From the NCBI RefSeq assembly GCF_963662805.1, contig NZ_OY759879.1, positions 1 through 49,317 of the forward strand: a stretch of 49,317 nucleotides of DNA, read 5' to 3'. This stretch comes from an uncultured Cohaesibacter sp. (GTDB taxonomy: Bacteria > Pseudomonadota > Alphaproteobacteria > Rhizobiales > Cohaesibacteraceae). Positions 33,945-42,252 of this stretch are shown here, piece by piece (the first letter of the stretch is position 1; the number at the start of each line of letters is the position of its first letter). The notes under the pieces are model-generated. The model was given only the letters and a program-made list of their open reading frames with translations, made no database searches and had not been told where the DNA came from. The translations under genes and the position numbers were made by a program.

Positions 33945-35656
33945 AGACTTTCAATGCGATCCTCGGCCTCTATTGGCGTCATTACCCCGGCTGGTTCCTG
34001 TGGGGCCTTGTCATTGCGCTCGTTGCCGCCTTTTCCAGCATAGCCTTGATGGCCACGGCTGGCTGGTATCTGGGGGCGACGGCCATATCGGCTCTTGGTG
34101 GGGCCGGAGCCGCTCTTGCCTTCAACACGGTCTATCCCGGCCTGATCATCCGTATCAGTGCCCTCACCCGCACCGGTGGCCGCTATGGCGAGCGTGTCAT
34201 CACCCACGATGCCACCTTCCGGTTTCTCGCCAGACTGCGGCTTTATGTGTTCGACGGGGTGTCGCAACTTTCCTACCGACGTCTGCGGGACTTCCGGTCT
34301 GGAGAGCTGCTATCGCGGCTAACCGCCGACATCGATGCGCTTGATGGCATCTATCTCAGGGTCGTATTGCCCATCGCGACCGCGATCCTCTCCACCCTGT
34401 TGCTGCTCATTGTGCTTCACACCATCAATGGACCGATGGCGCTCAGCGTGGGGGCCATCCTCATTGTCACGCTGATCCTGCTGCCGCTCCATGCAGCCAA
34501 GGCCGGAGTGGCGCTTGGTCGCCGGATCGCGTCATCGTCGGAGTCCTTGCGCCTTCGTTACATCGACCTGTTGCGAGGACAGGTGGCGCTGATCATGTCG
34601 GGACGTCTCGACGATCAGGTTGCCTCCATCGGCCTTGCTGCGGCCAGCATCCGGCGTTTTCAGTCCAAGCTGATGACACGGGATTTGATCGGGCGCGCCC
34701 TCATCAGCATTGCAGGGGGGCTGGCGCTTGTGGCTGCGCTTGTTCTGGGTGGGTTCGCCTATGAGAGCGAAGCCATCAACGAGCCAATGTTGCTGATGGC
34801 GCTGCTCGGCATCGTCGCCCTGATCGAATTACTCGCTCCGATCCGCCGGGGCCTCCTCGACATCGGCAAGTCACTGTTTGCTGGCAAGCGCGTGCTGGCC
34901 CTCGTCTCCCCTCAACCTCTGGAAGACGATGGCCCGACATCAGATCTTGGCCCGGTCCGGCTGAGCTTCGAACGCGTGGATTTTGCCTATTCGGACGAAG
35001 CGACCCCCATCGTCAGTGACTTTTCCCTTTCGCTGCGCTCAGGCGAAGCCGTTGGCATCATCGGTCCATCGGGGGCGGGCAAGTCCAGCCTGCTTGGTCT
35101 TGCCGCCGGGCTCCTCGATCCGTTGGCGGGACGGATTAGGCTCGACTATGAGGACGGACGTGCCGGTAGGCGGCAGCCGCGCATAGGCCTTCTGACCCAG
35201 CGGACGGAGCTGTTTCGCGAGAGCCTCGCCTTCAACCTCAGGATCGCGAATGGCGATGCAGGCGAAGAAGAGCTGCTTGCGGCCATGTCCGAAGCGCAAT
35301 TGGCGCCGCTGCTGGAAAGACTGACGGAAGGGCTTGAGCAATCGCTTGGGGATGACGGACAAGGCCTGTCTGGTGGTGAGAGCCGACGGCTCGCCCTTGC
35401 ACGGCTATTGCTGTTCAAACCGGATCTCTGGCTGCTCGACGAGGCAACCGAAGGGCTCGATCAGGCCACAGCCAAGGCGGTTCTGAACACCTTGAGACGC
35501 GAGACCCAGACCAAGGCGCTTCTATTCGTCACGCACAAGGCGTCTGAGGCGGATCTGGCCGACCGGCTGCTGGTTCTGAGTGAGACGGAACCGCCGCGAA
35601 CCATCTCGAGATCTGACCGGGAAAGCTGGCAGAAACTGGTCTCTTCACTACGCTGA
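33941..35656 (+). CDS. cydC: ABC exporter CydC (thiol exporter subunit)
   Basis: 571 residues. An N-terminal membrane domain with about six helices (FLWGLVIALVAAFSSIALMATAGWYLG, in parts) and a C-terminal ATPase: Walker A GPSGAGKSS (about 375-382), signature LSGGESRRLALARLLL, Walker B LWLLDEATEGLD, and switch THKASE. Together with CydD it forms the heterodimeric thiol exporter. The four-base overlap with cydD implies translational coupling. Downstream, a 636-bp region precedes the CoA-transferase gene, so the operon probably ends here. Confidence 0.9.
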   Translation: MKTFNAILGLYWRHYPGWFLWGLVIALVAAFSSIALMATAGWYLGATAISALGGAGAALAFNTVYPGLIIRISALTRTGGRYGERVITHDATFRFLARLRLYVFDGVSQLSYRRLRDFRSGELLSRLTADIDALDGIYLRVVLPIATAILSTLLLLIVLHTINGPMALSVGAILIVTLILLPLHAAKAGVALGRRIASSSESLRLRYIDLLRGQVALIMSGRLDDQVASIGLAAASIRRFQSKLMTRDLIGRALISIAGGLALVAALVLGGFAYESEAINEPMLLMALLGIVALIELLAPIRRGLLDIGKSLFAGKRVLALVSPQPLEDDGPTSDLGPVRLSFERVDFAYSDEATPIVSDFSLSLRSGEAVGIIGPSGAGKSSLLGLAAGLLDPLAGRIRLDYEDGRAGRRQPRIGLLTQRTELFRESLAFNLRIANGDAGEEELLAAMSEAQLAPLLERLTEGLEQSLGDDGQGLSGGESRRLALARLLLFKPDLWLLDEATEGLDQATAKAVLNTLRRETQTKALLFVTHKASEADLADRLLVLSETEPPRTISRSDRESWQKLVSSLR

Positions 35657-36292
35657 CCGGGGCACATTGGCGGGCCACAATGGGCTTGCCATAAGCTTAG
35701 AATGGGCTTCAAATGGGCCTCATTGACACCATAAGTTCGTGCGACGATTTTTTTGACATTTATCCTCACCTAAATTTTTCCAGAATTTTCATATTTTTCA
35801 GCTATTTACAAAATCCAACGGACTTCTAGGTGAACAAGTCTGCGTTATACTTTGTACGAATGATCACGCTCAAAGACTGTGACCTTTTGCGGGGGTATGA
35901 ACCCCCATGTCCAGGATGAGACATATATCTGCGAAAGCTGACCACGTGGGAGGTGGGAGTGGCTTCATTTGCTGATCACAGCAAGTTGGAAACGAGTTCG
36001 GAAGTCTGCCGGATCTTTGGTCCGAAGCAGATTCAGGCTCGCCACGCACGTCGTTTCGACAGTGCATCATGCCTCCACACAGATGGCACCATGTCCCTCA
36101 GCATTGCGCATTCGTCCCGTCCATCCCTGCAATTTTTCCTTCACGGACCCGCTCCGATCAAAGCCGTTGGACGCCGAGACGCGCCAACACACCCAGATCC
36201 TGCCTCCGTGACTGCAAATTGGCCCTGCGTGAGTCTCTCCCAATCCGCAGAGCTCCCCGTACATGAGAGAATCCTGACAGGAGAAAATAAGA
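35657..36292. other. Gene-free region (636 bp) upstream of the CoA-transferase gene
   Basis: The first 200 bases are AT-rich with TTGACA at 35723 and 35753, but without convincing -10 partners; TTATACTTT at about 35845 could be a -10 element. GGGGGT-ATGA-ACCCCC (35891-35906) is a small perfect stem. A frame from 35953 to 36300 overlaps the next start and has no family features, so I do not call it. The leader is long for a metabolic gene. Confidence 0.4.
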
Positions 36293-37888
36293 ATGGGTAA
36301 GTATGGTACACTGGAAGAGCGCGTCCGTTGCCAGTTCCTGATGAACAAGGTCATGAAGGTGGAAGACACCCTCGGCATGTTCAAGGACGGCATGAACCTC
36401 GGCTGGTCCGGTTTCACCCCCGCTGGCTATCCCAAAGCCATTCCCATTGCTCTGGCTGATCATGTTGAAAAGAACAATCTGCAGGGCAAGATGCGCTTCA
36501 ACCTGTTCATTGGCGCATCCGTCGGTGCAGAGACTGAGGACCGCTGGGCACAGCTTGACATGATCGACCGCCGCTGGCCCTACCAGACCGGCCGCAACAT
36601 CGCCAAGGCCATCAACGAAGGCCGCATCCGCATGGGTGACAAGCACCTTTCGCTGTTCGCACAGGATCTGGCCTACGGCTACTACACCAAGGACACCAAG
36701 TCCGGCAAACTCGACCTCGCCATCATCGAGGTTTCTGCTGTCACCGAAGACGGCTGCCTGATCCCGTCCGCGTCCGTTGGTGTGATCCCGGAAATCATCC
36801 AGACCTGCGACAACATCATTCTCGAAGTCAACACCGCGATGCCATCGTTCGAAGGCATGCATGACATCATGGTGCTGCATGCTCCTCCGCATCGCGAAAT
36901 CATCGGCATCACCAAAGCCAACAGCCGTATCGGCATGACCTGCGTTCCTTGTGATCCGTCCAAGATCGTCGCAATCGTCGAATCCGAGTACACCGACAAG
37001 GGTCGCGCCCTTGCTGGCGCCGACGAAGGCTCCATCGCCATTGCCGGTCACCTGCTCTCCTTCTTCGAGGACGAAGTGAAAGCCGGTCGCCTGCCGCACA
37101 ATCTGTTGCCTCTGCAGTCCGGTGTTGGCTCGATCGCCAACGCAGTTGTCAGTGGCCTTGCCAACGGCCCCTTCTATGACCTCAGCGTCTATACCGAGGT
37201 GCTTCAGGACGGGATGCTCGACCTGTTCGACTCCGGTCGCCTGAGCTATGCCTCCTCCTGTTCGCTGTCCCTGTCGGAGAATGAAGGCATGCCGCGCTTC
37301 ATCGAGAAGCGGGACTTCTATCAGGACAAGATCGTGCTTCGCCCGCTGTCCATCTCGAACAACCCCGAGGTCGCTCGCCGTCTCGGTGTCATCGCGATGA
37401 ACACCCCGATCGAGATCGACATGTATGGCCACGCCAACTCGACCCTCGTCGGCGGCACGCGTATCGTCAACGGCATTGGCGGATCGGGCGACTTCTTGCG
37501 CTCGGGCTTCCTGAAAATCATGCACACGCCGTCCTCGCGTCCTTCCAAGACCGACCCGACCGGCATCAGCTGCATCGTGCCGCATGCCCAGCATATCGAC
37601 CACACCGAACACGACCTCGACGTGGTCGTCACCGAGCAGGGTCTTGCCGACCTTCGCGGTCTGTCTCCGAGGGATCGCGCGCACTCGATCATCAACAATT
37701 GCGCCCATCCGGACTACAAAGACATCCTCAACGAATATTTCGATATGGCCGAAAAGGATTGTCTGGCACGCGGAGTTGGCCACGAGCCACAACTGTGGGA
37801 TTGCGTCTTCAAGATGCAGCTCAACCTCGCCAAGAACGGCACTATGAAGATCAAGGATTGGGACGTCAAACTCGATCTCTGCGACTAA
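36293..37888 (+). CDS. Acetyl-CoA hydrolase / succinate CoA-transferase family protein
   Basis: 531 residues. Class I CoA-transferase fold of the Ach1/Cat1/ScpC group: NKVMKVEDTLGMFKDG near the N-terminus, LFIGASVGAETE, VIPEIIQTCDNIILEVN, and the region around residue 300 (FYDLSVYTEVLQDGMLDLFDSG, in parts), where YTEV holds the likely catalytic Glu that carries CoA. GGTRIVNGIGGSGDF and the C-terminal VVTEQGLADLRGLSPRDRA are typical. Members move CoA between acetyl-CoA or propionyl-CoA and succinate, or hydrolyse acetyl-CoA. With MutAB it could exchange CoA between succinyl and propionyl groups (ScpC-like), but that is inferred. AGGAG lies about ten bases before ATG. A strong terminator follows. 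Confidence 0.9.
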   Translation: MGKYGTLEERVRCQFLMNKVMKVEDTLGMFKDGMNLGWSGFTPAGYPKAIPIALADHVEKNNLQGKMRFNLFIGASVGAETEDRWAQLDMIDRRWPYQTGRNIAKAINEGRIRMGDKHLSLFAQDLAYGYYTKDTKSGKLDLAIIEVSAVTEDGCLIPSASVGVIPEIIQTCDNIILEVNTAMPSFEGMHDIMVLHAPPHREIIGITKANSRIGMTCVPCDPSKIVAIVESEYTDKGRALAGADEGSIAIAGHLLSFFEDEVKAGRLPHNLLPLQSGVGSIANAVVSGLANGPFYDLSVYTEVLQDGMLDLFDSGRLSYASSCSLSLSENEGMPRFIEKRDFYQDKIVLRPLSISNNPEVARRLGVIAMNTPIEIDMYGHANSTLVGGTRIVNGIGGSGDFLRSGFLKIMHTPSSRPSKTDPTGISCIVPHAQHIDHTEHDLDVVVTEQGLADLRGLSPRDRAHSIINNCAHPDYKDILNEYFDMAEKDCLARGVGHEPQLWDCVFKMQLNLAKNGTMKIKDWDVKLDLCD

Positions 37889-37946
37889 AACCCGGCCACC
37901 GCGCCCCTGCAAAAGTGGCGGCGTGAGAGACGGGATAAGGAGGAAG

Positions 37947-37979
37947 AACGGCGAGCCATCGGCTCGCCGTTTTGTTTTT
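37947..37979 (+). terminator. Terminator of the CoA-transferase gene
   Basis: An 11-bp perfect stem AACGGCGAGCC (37947-37957) / GGCTCGCCGTT (37961-37971) with a 3-base loop is followed by TTGTTTTT. Confidence 0.9.
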
Positions 37980-38009
37980 AAAGTAAATTATCCTCGTTAA
38001 TTCAGAGCT

Positions 38010-38102
38010 TTAGCCAAGTCTTCTGACGTTTTGATTCCTTTTCCTGAGATGTTGATTCACCATGGTGAGAAAGTGATTCATCTCGATGAGAGATTGATTC
38101 AT
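38010..38102 (-). CDS. Possible 30-residue heptad-repeat micropeptide (speculative)
   Basis: On the minus strand ATG 38102 opens MNQSLIE-MNHFLTM-VNQHLRK-RNQNVRR-LG, four heptads with Met/Val/Arg-Asn-Gln/His starts and Leu/Ile/Val in the fifth place, as in a leucine-zipper coil. TTG 38123 would add one heptad (LNQRINN). The plus strand also reads as heptads in one frame (MLIHHGE-KVIHLDE-RLIHVVD, with ATG 38049). This symmetry comes from the 21-bp DNA repeat itself, so coding is not proven. There is no ribosome binding site, and the upstream promoter is unclear. Listed only to record the possibility. Confidence 0.15.
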   Translation of the reverse strand: MNQSLIEMNHFLTMVNQHLRKRNQNVRRLG

Positions 38103-38137
38103 GTTGTTGATGCGCTGATTCAAATCGCGCCGTGACC
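38032..38137. repeat. Array of five 21-bp units, each starting TGATTC (GANTC methylation sites in phase)
   Basis: TGATTC begins at 38032, 38053, 38074, 38095 and 38116, exactly 21 bp apart each time. The last four read TGATTCA. Units 1-3 also share TGAGA at unit positions 14-18, and unit 4 has TGA there. Every unit holds GATTC, a GANTC site, the target of the CcrM adenine methyltransferase in alphaproteobacteria. Twenty-one bp is two helical turns, so all sites face the same side of the DNA. The rest of the region from 37980 to 38338 has no gene. Confidence 0.85.
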
Positions 38138-38242
38138 GCTCCCGCTGCCAGACCTGGTCTCCCTCCGCTCTGCGCCAATTCCGCGCAGGGCTTTTTTGTG
38201 TCGGGGATTGGCCCTTGCTAAAAAGCGGAATCTATAATATTT

Positions 38243-38255
38243 ATATTTTCGAATA
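38243..38255. promoter_or_regulatory. 13-bp motif shared with the nsrR/cydDC intergenic region (copy B)
   Basis: ATATTTTCGAATA here is identical to the complement of 30914-30926, and continues as ATATT-N4-AATAT, a perfect inverted repeat. It lies 84 bases before the start of the 10-TM protein gene, in a sharply AT-rich stretch. Confidence 0.55.
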
Positions 38256-38338
38256 TTAGTGATTTCTAATTCTCAAGCAGCGATCCGGCTTCCTGCCTTG
38301 AGACCTGTTTGACGCGACACCGCACAAGAGGAAAAGCC

Positions 38339-39556
38339 ATGACCTATCGTCACGACCTCAAAGAAGGCTACAGCCCACTTCTGTTCCTCGCCTCGCTCGG
38401 CTCGGGCGGCGCCCTCGTTTCCATGTACATGTTCCTGATGTTCATGGTGCCTCACAAGGGGCGCCCGCTGGCGACCTTTCAGGACTGGATGGCAGCCTTC
38501 AATGGCGACCAGATCGCCTACAAGATCATGATACCGATCGTCCTCTTGGTGATCCTCTATTTCACCTATCTGCATGTTCGCACGCTGATCTGGAACATCA
38601 CCGAGTTCAACAAGTTTCGCCGCAGCGCCGCTTATGAAGGCTTCCTCAAGTCCAATAACGGCATTCAGCTGATGGCCCTGCCGCTAACGTTCGCCATGTC
38701 GATGAATGCCGGCTTCATCGTCGGAGCGACCTTCGTCCCCGGCCTCTGGCGCCTGTCCGAATATCTGCTGCCAGCCGCTCTCGTCGGCTTTGGTATCATC
38801 GGCTATTTCGCTCTGAAGATCTTCTCCGACTTCATGGTCAACGCTCTGGTGCATGGTCACTTTGATTGCGAGAAGAACAACAGCCTGTCGCAGATGCTGT
38901 CGGTCTTTTCTCTTGCCATGGTGGGCGTCGGTTTCTCTGCCGCTGCCGCCATGAGCCATGTTCAGGTGACCTCGGCAATCGGCTATATCGGCGCGACCTT
39001 CTTCTTTGCTGCCGTCGCCATCTTCGGCACCATCAAGCTGGTTCTCGGCTTCCGCAGCATGATGAACCATGGGGTCAATCAGGAAACCACTCCAACCCTC
39101 TGGATCGTCATCCCCATCCTCACCGTCGTCGGCATTGGCCTCTTCCGCATGACCAAGGGGCTGGAGCACAATTTCGCCGCCCATGTGGAATCGGCAAGCC
39201 TGTTCTCGTTGCTCACGACCCTTCTCGCCATGCAGGCGGTGTTCGGGCTCATCGGCTATGCCATCATGAAGAAGGTGGGCTATTTCGAGCGCTTCGTCTC
39301 CGGCCCGGACAAATCCCCCGGCTCGCTCGCCCTCGTCTGCCCGGGTATCGCTGTCGTTGTCATGGCAAACTTCTTCATCAACTGGGGCCTCGTTGGCGTC
39401 GGCCTCGTGGAGAAATTCTCCATCGCCTATTTCGTGCTCTATGTCCCGGTCGTCTGGCTTCAGATCAAGACCTATCTGGTCATGTTCCGCCTGATCGGCA
39501 AACTCCTGCATGACGACAAGCATCTGACTGCAACAACTGCTGCTCCCGCAGAGTAG
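38339..39556 (+). CDS. Ten-helix membrane protein, TDT/SLAC1-like topology
   Basis: The start at 38339 (MTYRHDLKEGYSP) is set by AAGAGGA seven bases upstream; an earlier ATG at 38309 lacks this. 405 residues with about ten transmembrane segments, for example LLFLASLGSGGALVSMYMF, MIPIVLLVILYFTYLH, LLPAALVGFGIIGYFAL, VTSAIGYIGATFFFAAVAIFG and FSIAYFVLYVPVVWLQI. The arrangement resembles TDT/SLAC1 channels but is longer, with an extended first loop. Cys334 in LVCPGI is encoded by TGC. I think of the TsoY-type membrane (seleno)protein family as a possible name but cannot verify it. The shared 13-bp motif suggests co-regulation with the channel-cydDC genes. Substrate unknown. Confidence 0.7.
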   Translation: MTYRHDLKEGYSPLLFLASLGSGGALVSMYMFLMFMVPHKGRPLATFQDWMAAFNGDQIAYKIMIPIVLLVILYFTYLHVRTLIWNITEFNKFRRSAAYEGFLKSNNGIQLMALPLTFAMSMNAGFIVGATFVPGLWRLSEYLLPAALVGFGIIGYFALKIFSDFMVNALVHGHFDCEKNNSLSQMLSVFSLAMVGVGFSAAAAMSHVQVTSAIGYIGATFFFAAVAIFGTIKLVLGFRSMMNHGVNQETTPTLWIVIPILTVVGIGLFRMTKGLEHNFAAHVESASLFSLLTTLLAMQAVFGLIGYAIMKKVGYFERFVSGPDKSPGSLALVCPGIAVVVMANFFINWGLVGVGLVEKFSIAYFVLYVPVVWLQIKTYLVMFRLIGKLLHDDKHLTATTAAPAE

Positions 39557-40019
39557 GCCGCTCAGTCCCCCACCTACACAAGGGAGCAGCCTTTGCCCCG
39601 CGCACCATCTGGTGTCGCGGGGCTTTTTTCCCCATGCATTCAGTTTGTTACCTTAACCCTAACGCAATCCCTCAAGTCTGCAGCTGTCAGTGAGGTGTTT
39701 CTTCATCATGGCAGTGAAAACAGGGGAGCCGGTTTCAATCGACCATGCTTTTTGCTCAGGTCGCAGGGACTGACCCGTGCGGTCGCAGCGTTAACAGTTG
39801 CTTGCCGAAATAGATCGACGAATTCGATTTTCCAGTCTCGCCAACCCCTTAAGGTTGATCGGCTGACGAGTGCTCCCACTGACCTCGCATTTTGCCGCTC
39901 AAGTTCCTGTATAGGGTTAAGCGAGACTGAATCACCAAAGCGAAAACACAAGTAATTTCAAACACCTTCTTTAAATCGCAGACGTAACCTTTCCCCCTGT
40001 CTAAGACGAGGGGATCGTT
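39557..40019. other. Gene-free region (463 bp)
   Basis: After the terminator at 39595-39629 there is about 390 bp without a credible frame, RNA or repeat that I can recognise. Short frames on both strands lack ribosome binding sites and family resemblance. The last 60 bases lead to the BTLCP gene, with GAGGGG before its TTG start. Confidence 0.4.
39595..39629 (+). terminator. Terminator of the 10-TM protein gene
   Basis: GCCCCGCG (39595-39602) pairs with CGCGGGGC (39616-39623), with an inner CACC/GGTG stem, followed by six T. Confidence 0.9.
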
Positions 40020-40658
40020 TTGAACGTTCACGAATTTTCCGCGAAATTCGAAGCCGTGGGTGGCATGGCCTTGGGGATGCTGGGACTTCTGTTTCTCGGC
40101 TCGGGCCATGCTGAAGCCTCCGGCGCCTATATGCGGGTGATGGAACGGACCAGCACTCCGGCGGGTCACGTCTACTACTGCGCACAGGAGCCTCAAGCCT
40201 GCTCTCGTTACGGCGAGGGTGCCGTTGTCCTGACGCAAGCAAGCTGGGATCAGCTGCTAGAAATCAACCATCGCGTGAACCAAAGCATCAAGCCCGTCGA
40301 AGATGGCCGGATCGATACGTGGTCGGTTTATGTCACGAAAGGTGACTGCGAAGATTATGCCCTGACAAAGCAGCGCGAACTGCTGCGTGTGGGCTGGCCA
40401 TCCGATGCCCTGCTGATCACCACCGCCTATCTGCAGGATGGCACCTATCATGCGGTGCTGCTTGTCCGGACCGACCGGGGCGAGTTTGTCCTCGACAATC
40501 TCAACTCGCTCGTTCTGCCCTGGGAGAAGGTCAAGTATCACTGGAACAAACGGCAGGCGGTCGGCAATCCGCGGGTTTGGCAACGGATAGCCGGGGCACC
40601 GCGTAGCACAGCCAACAACCCCGTTGCCGGTCTGCGACTGCGTGGACGGCAACCGTAA
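40020..40658 (+). CDS. Bacterial transglutaminase-like cysteine peptidase (BTLCP)
   Basis: 212 residues from TTG 40020 (GAGGGG upstream). Signal peptide-like N-terminus (GGMALGMLGLLFLGSGHAEA). The catalytic triad is Cys110 (KGDCEDYALTKQ), His144 (TYHAVLLVRT) and Asp159 (VLDNLNS). BTLCPs are exported cysteine peptidases; the LapG group cleaves adhesins under c-di-GMP control and a shorter alphaproteobacterial group has unknown targets. This short form, without an adjacent LapD, fits the second. Two further Cys (YYCAQEPQACS) may form a disulfide. The gene stands alone, with a long leader region. Confidence 0.9.
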   Translation: MNVHEFSAKFEAVGGMALGMLGLLFLGSGHAEASGAYMRVMERTSTPAGHVYYCAQEPQACSRYGEGAVVLTQASWDQLLEINHRVNQSIKPVEDGRIDTWSVYVTKGDCEDYALTKQRELLRVGWPSDALLITTAYLQDGTYHAVLLVRTDRGEFVLDNLNSLVLPWEKVKYHWNKRQAVGNPRVWQRIAGAPRSTANNPVAGLRLRGRQP

Positions 40659-40974
40659 CAACAGAATTTGAGAGTTTGTGGTGGCGGAAAGCCGCACCCT
40701 CTAACTCCCGGAGGACAAGACGACCGTATCAGTCACGGCGTCGCGAATATGGACCCTTGAGTTTCAGGAGGAGGAAATCCAAAGGATTCAGAAGGGCCAT
40801 ATTCAGGGAGACCAATCCAACCTGAGCTGGGACGGCTCGCTCACACGCTGTCCTCACTGACCCCGAACCTGGTTCGGGGTCCTTTCTTTGTTTCAACCTC
40901 CTGCCATTGAGCGATTTCCAAATCCGCTGTTTGCCCTTATGAAGGAGCAAGGATAGCCAAGGGAATCGCACGTC
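40659..40974. other. Gene-free region (316 bp) with a distal terminator; possible 3' UTR or small RNA
   Basis: After the BTLCP stop there are about 200 bases with a purine-rich stretch (40765-40785) and no start-codon-bearing frame with a ribosome binding site, then the terminator listed below. This may be a long 3' UTR or an independent small RNA. The remaining 90 bases form the leader of the BaiN-type gene. Confidence 0.35.
40859..40887 (+). terminator. Terminator about 200 bases after the BTLCP gene
   Basis: GACCCCGAACC (40859-40869) and GGTTCGGGGTC (40871-40881) are perfectly complementary around a single base, so the hairpin loop is CCTGG; CTTTCTTTGTTT follows. The T run lies only on the plus strand. 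Confidence 0.75.
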
Positions 40975-42223
40975 ATGATCAAGGCAAAGAGGCAAAAGCG
41001 GAATGTTGCCATCATCGGTGCGGGGGCTGCCGGTCTGATGGCAGCCGATCATCTCTCCTTGCTGCGCCCCGATCTCACCATCACGCTCTATGATGCCATG
41101 CCCTCCCCGGCCCGCAAGATCCTGATGGCTGGCAAAAGCGGCCTCAACATCACCCATTTCGAGGGCATCGACAATCCCGAGCTGTTTGCTTCCCGCTATG
41201 GCGCTGCGGCCTCGTGGATGTCCCCTATGCTCCGCGACTTTGGCGCCAAGGAGGTGATCGACTGGATGGCGGAGCTGGGGCAAGAGAGCCTCAAAGGCTC
41301 CTCAGGTCGGATTTTCCCCACTGTGATGAAGGCATCCCCCCTGCTGCGCTCGCTGATGCAGCAGCTTGATAAGCGGGGTGTCAGGCTCATCACCCGCCAT
41401 CGCTGGCAGGGTTGGGACGAGGCTGGCGATCTGCGTTTCAAGGACGCCCACGGAAATACTGTCGTCATTGATCGTCCTAATGCGACTCTACTGGCTCTTG
41501 GCGGTCCAAGCTGGCCTCGGCTTGGCACGGATGGGGCCTTTCTTCCTGCGCTTGAGGCCTTGGGTCTTCCGGTTCGCGCCTATCGTCCGGCAAACTGCGG
41601 CTTTGATGTCGACTGGCCGGGGCGACTTCATCGACCGCTTTGCCGGTGAGCCGGTCAAATCGGTCCGCCTCAGCTTTGCAGGTCGTTCTGTTCCGGGTGA
41701 TTTCGTGATCACCCGCCATGGCATTGAGGGCGGGCCGGTCTATGCCTTGTCTGCTTCCTTGCGCGATGCCATCGAAGCCGAGGGACAGGCCGAGCTAATG
41801 GTTGACCTGCGCCCGAACCTCGGCATCGAGGATCTTAAGGCGCGCCTGTCACGCCCGCGCGGCAAGCAATCGATGGCGAACCACTTGCGCAAGACAATCA
41901 AATTGCAGGGGGCGCAGTCGGCCCTCGTGAAGCTGCTGACAGATCGGGACGTCATGTCGGACCCCGATCAGCTGGCGCAGAGCCTCAAGGCGCTGCCATT
42001 GACGCTGTTGCGGCCTCGGCCCATGGACGAGGCGATCAGCACGGCGGGCGGCGTTGCCATCGATGCGCTTGACGATCAGCTGATGGTAAAAGATCATCCC
42101 GGCCTGTTTCTGGCAGGAGAGATGCTCGACTGGGAGGCACCAACCGGCGGCTATTTGTTGACGGGCTGCCTGTCGCAGGGATTTAGGGCGGCCAAGGGCA
42201 TCGAGCGCTTTCTCAGCGCCTGA
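40975..42223 (+). pseudogene. BaiN/RdsA-type NAD(P)/FAD-dependent oxidoreductase, frameshifted
   Basis: The first part (40975 to about 41620, frame 1) has the FAD-binding GAGAAGL motif and KILMAGKSGLNITH, then GSSGRIFPTVMKASPLL and GGPSWPRLGTDG. After the GGGG run at 41619-41622 similarity continues in frame 2 as DFIDRFAGEPVKSV up to the C-terminal GLFLAGEMLDWEAPTGGYLLTGCLSQGFRAA (in parts), typical of the BaiN/YhiN family. One extra G explains it: TGG-CCG-GGC-GAC would restore Trp-Pro-Gly-Asp. The joined protein would be about 415 residues, the family length. Members are flavin enzymes of largely unknown substrate; BaiN acts on bile acid intermediates. It is either a recent pseudogene or a homopolymer error. 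The ribosome binding site AAGGGA is a little far. Confidence 0.8.
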
Positions 42224-42252
42224 AGCCCTCGCCAAACCCATCATTTTCAGCT

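Noticed and set aside
35953..36300. 115-codon frame before the CoA-transferase gene
   Set aside because: It overlaps the real start, has a GTG start without a ribosome binding site, and lacks any family signal.
38032..38137. CRISPR array
   Set aside because: The constant part is only 6-7 bp with a 21-bp period; there are no repeat-spacer units or cas genes.
40729..40801. Possible 23-residue hydrophobic peptide on the minus strand (start MALLNPLDF)
   Set aside because: No ribosome binding site; part of a longer antisense frame over the BaiN-type gene; not supported.
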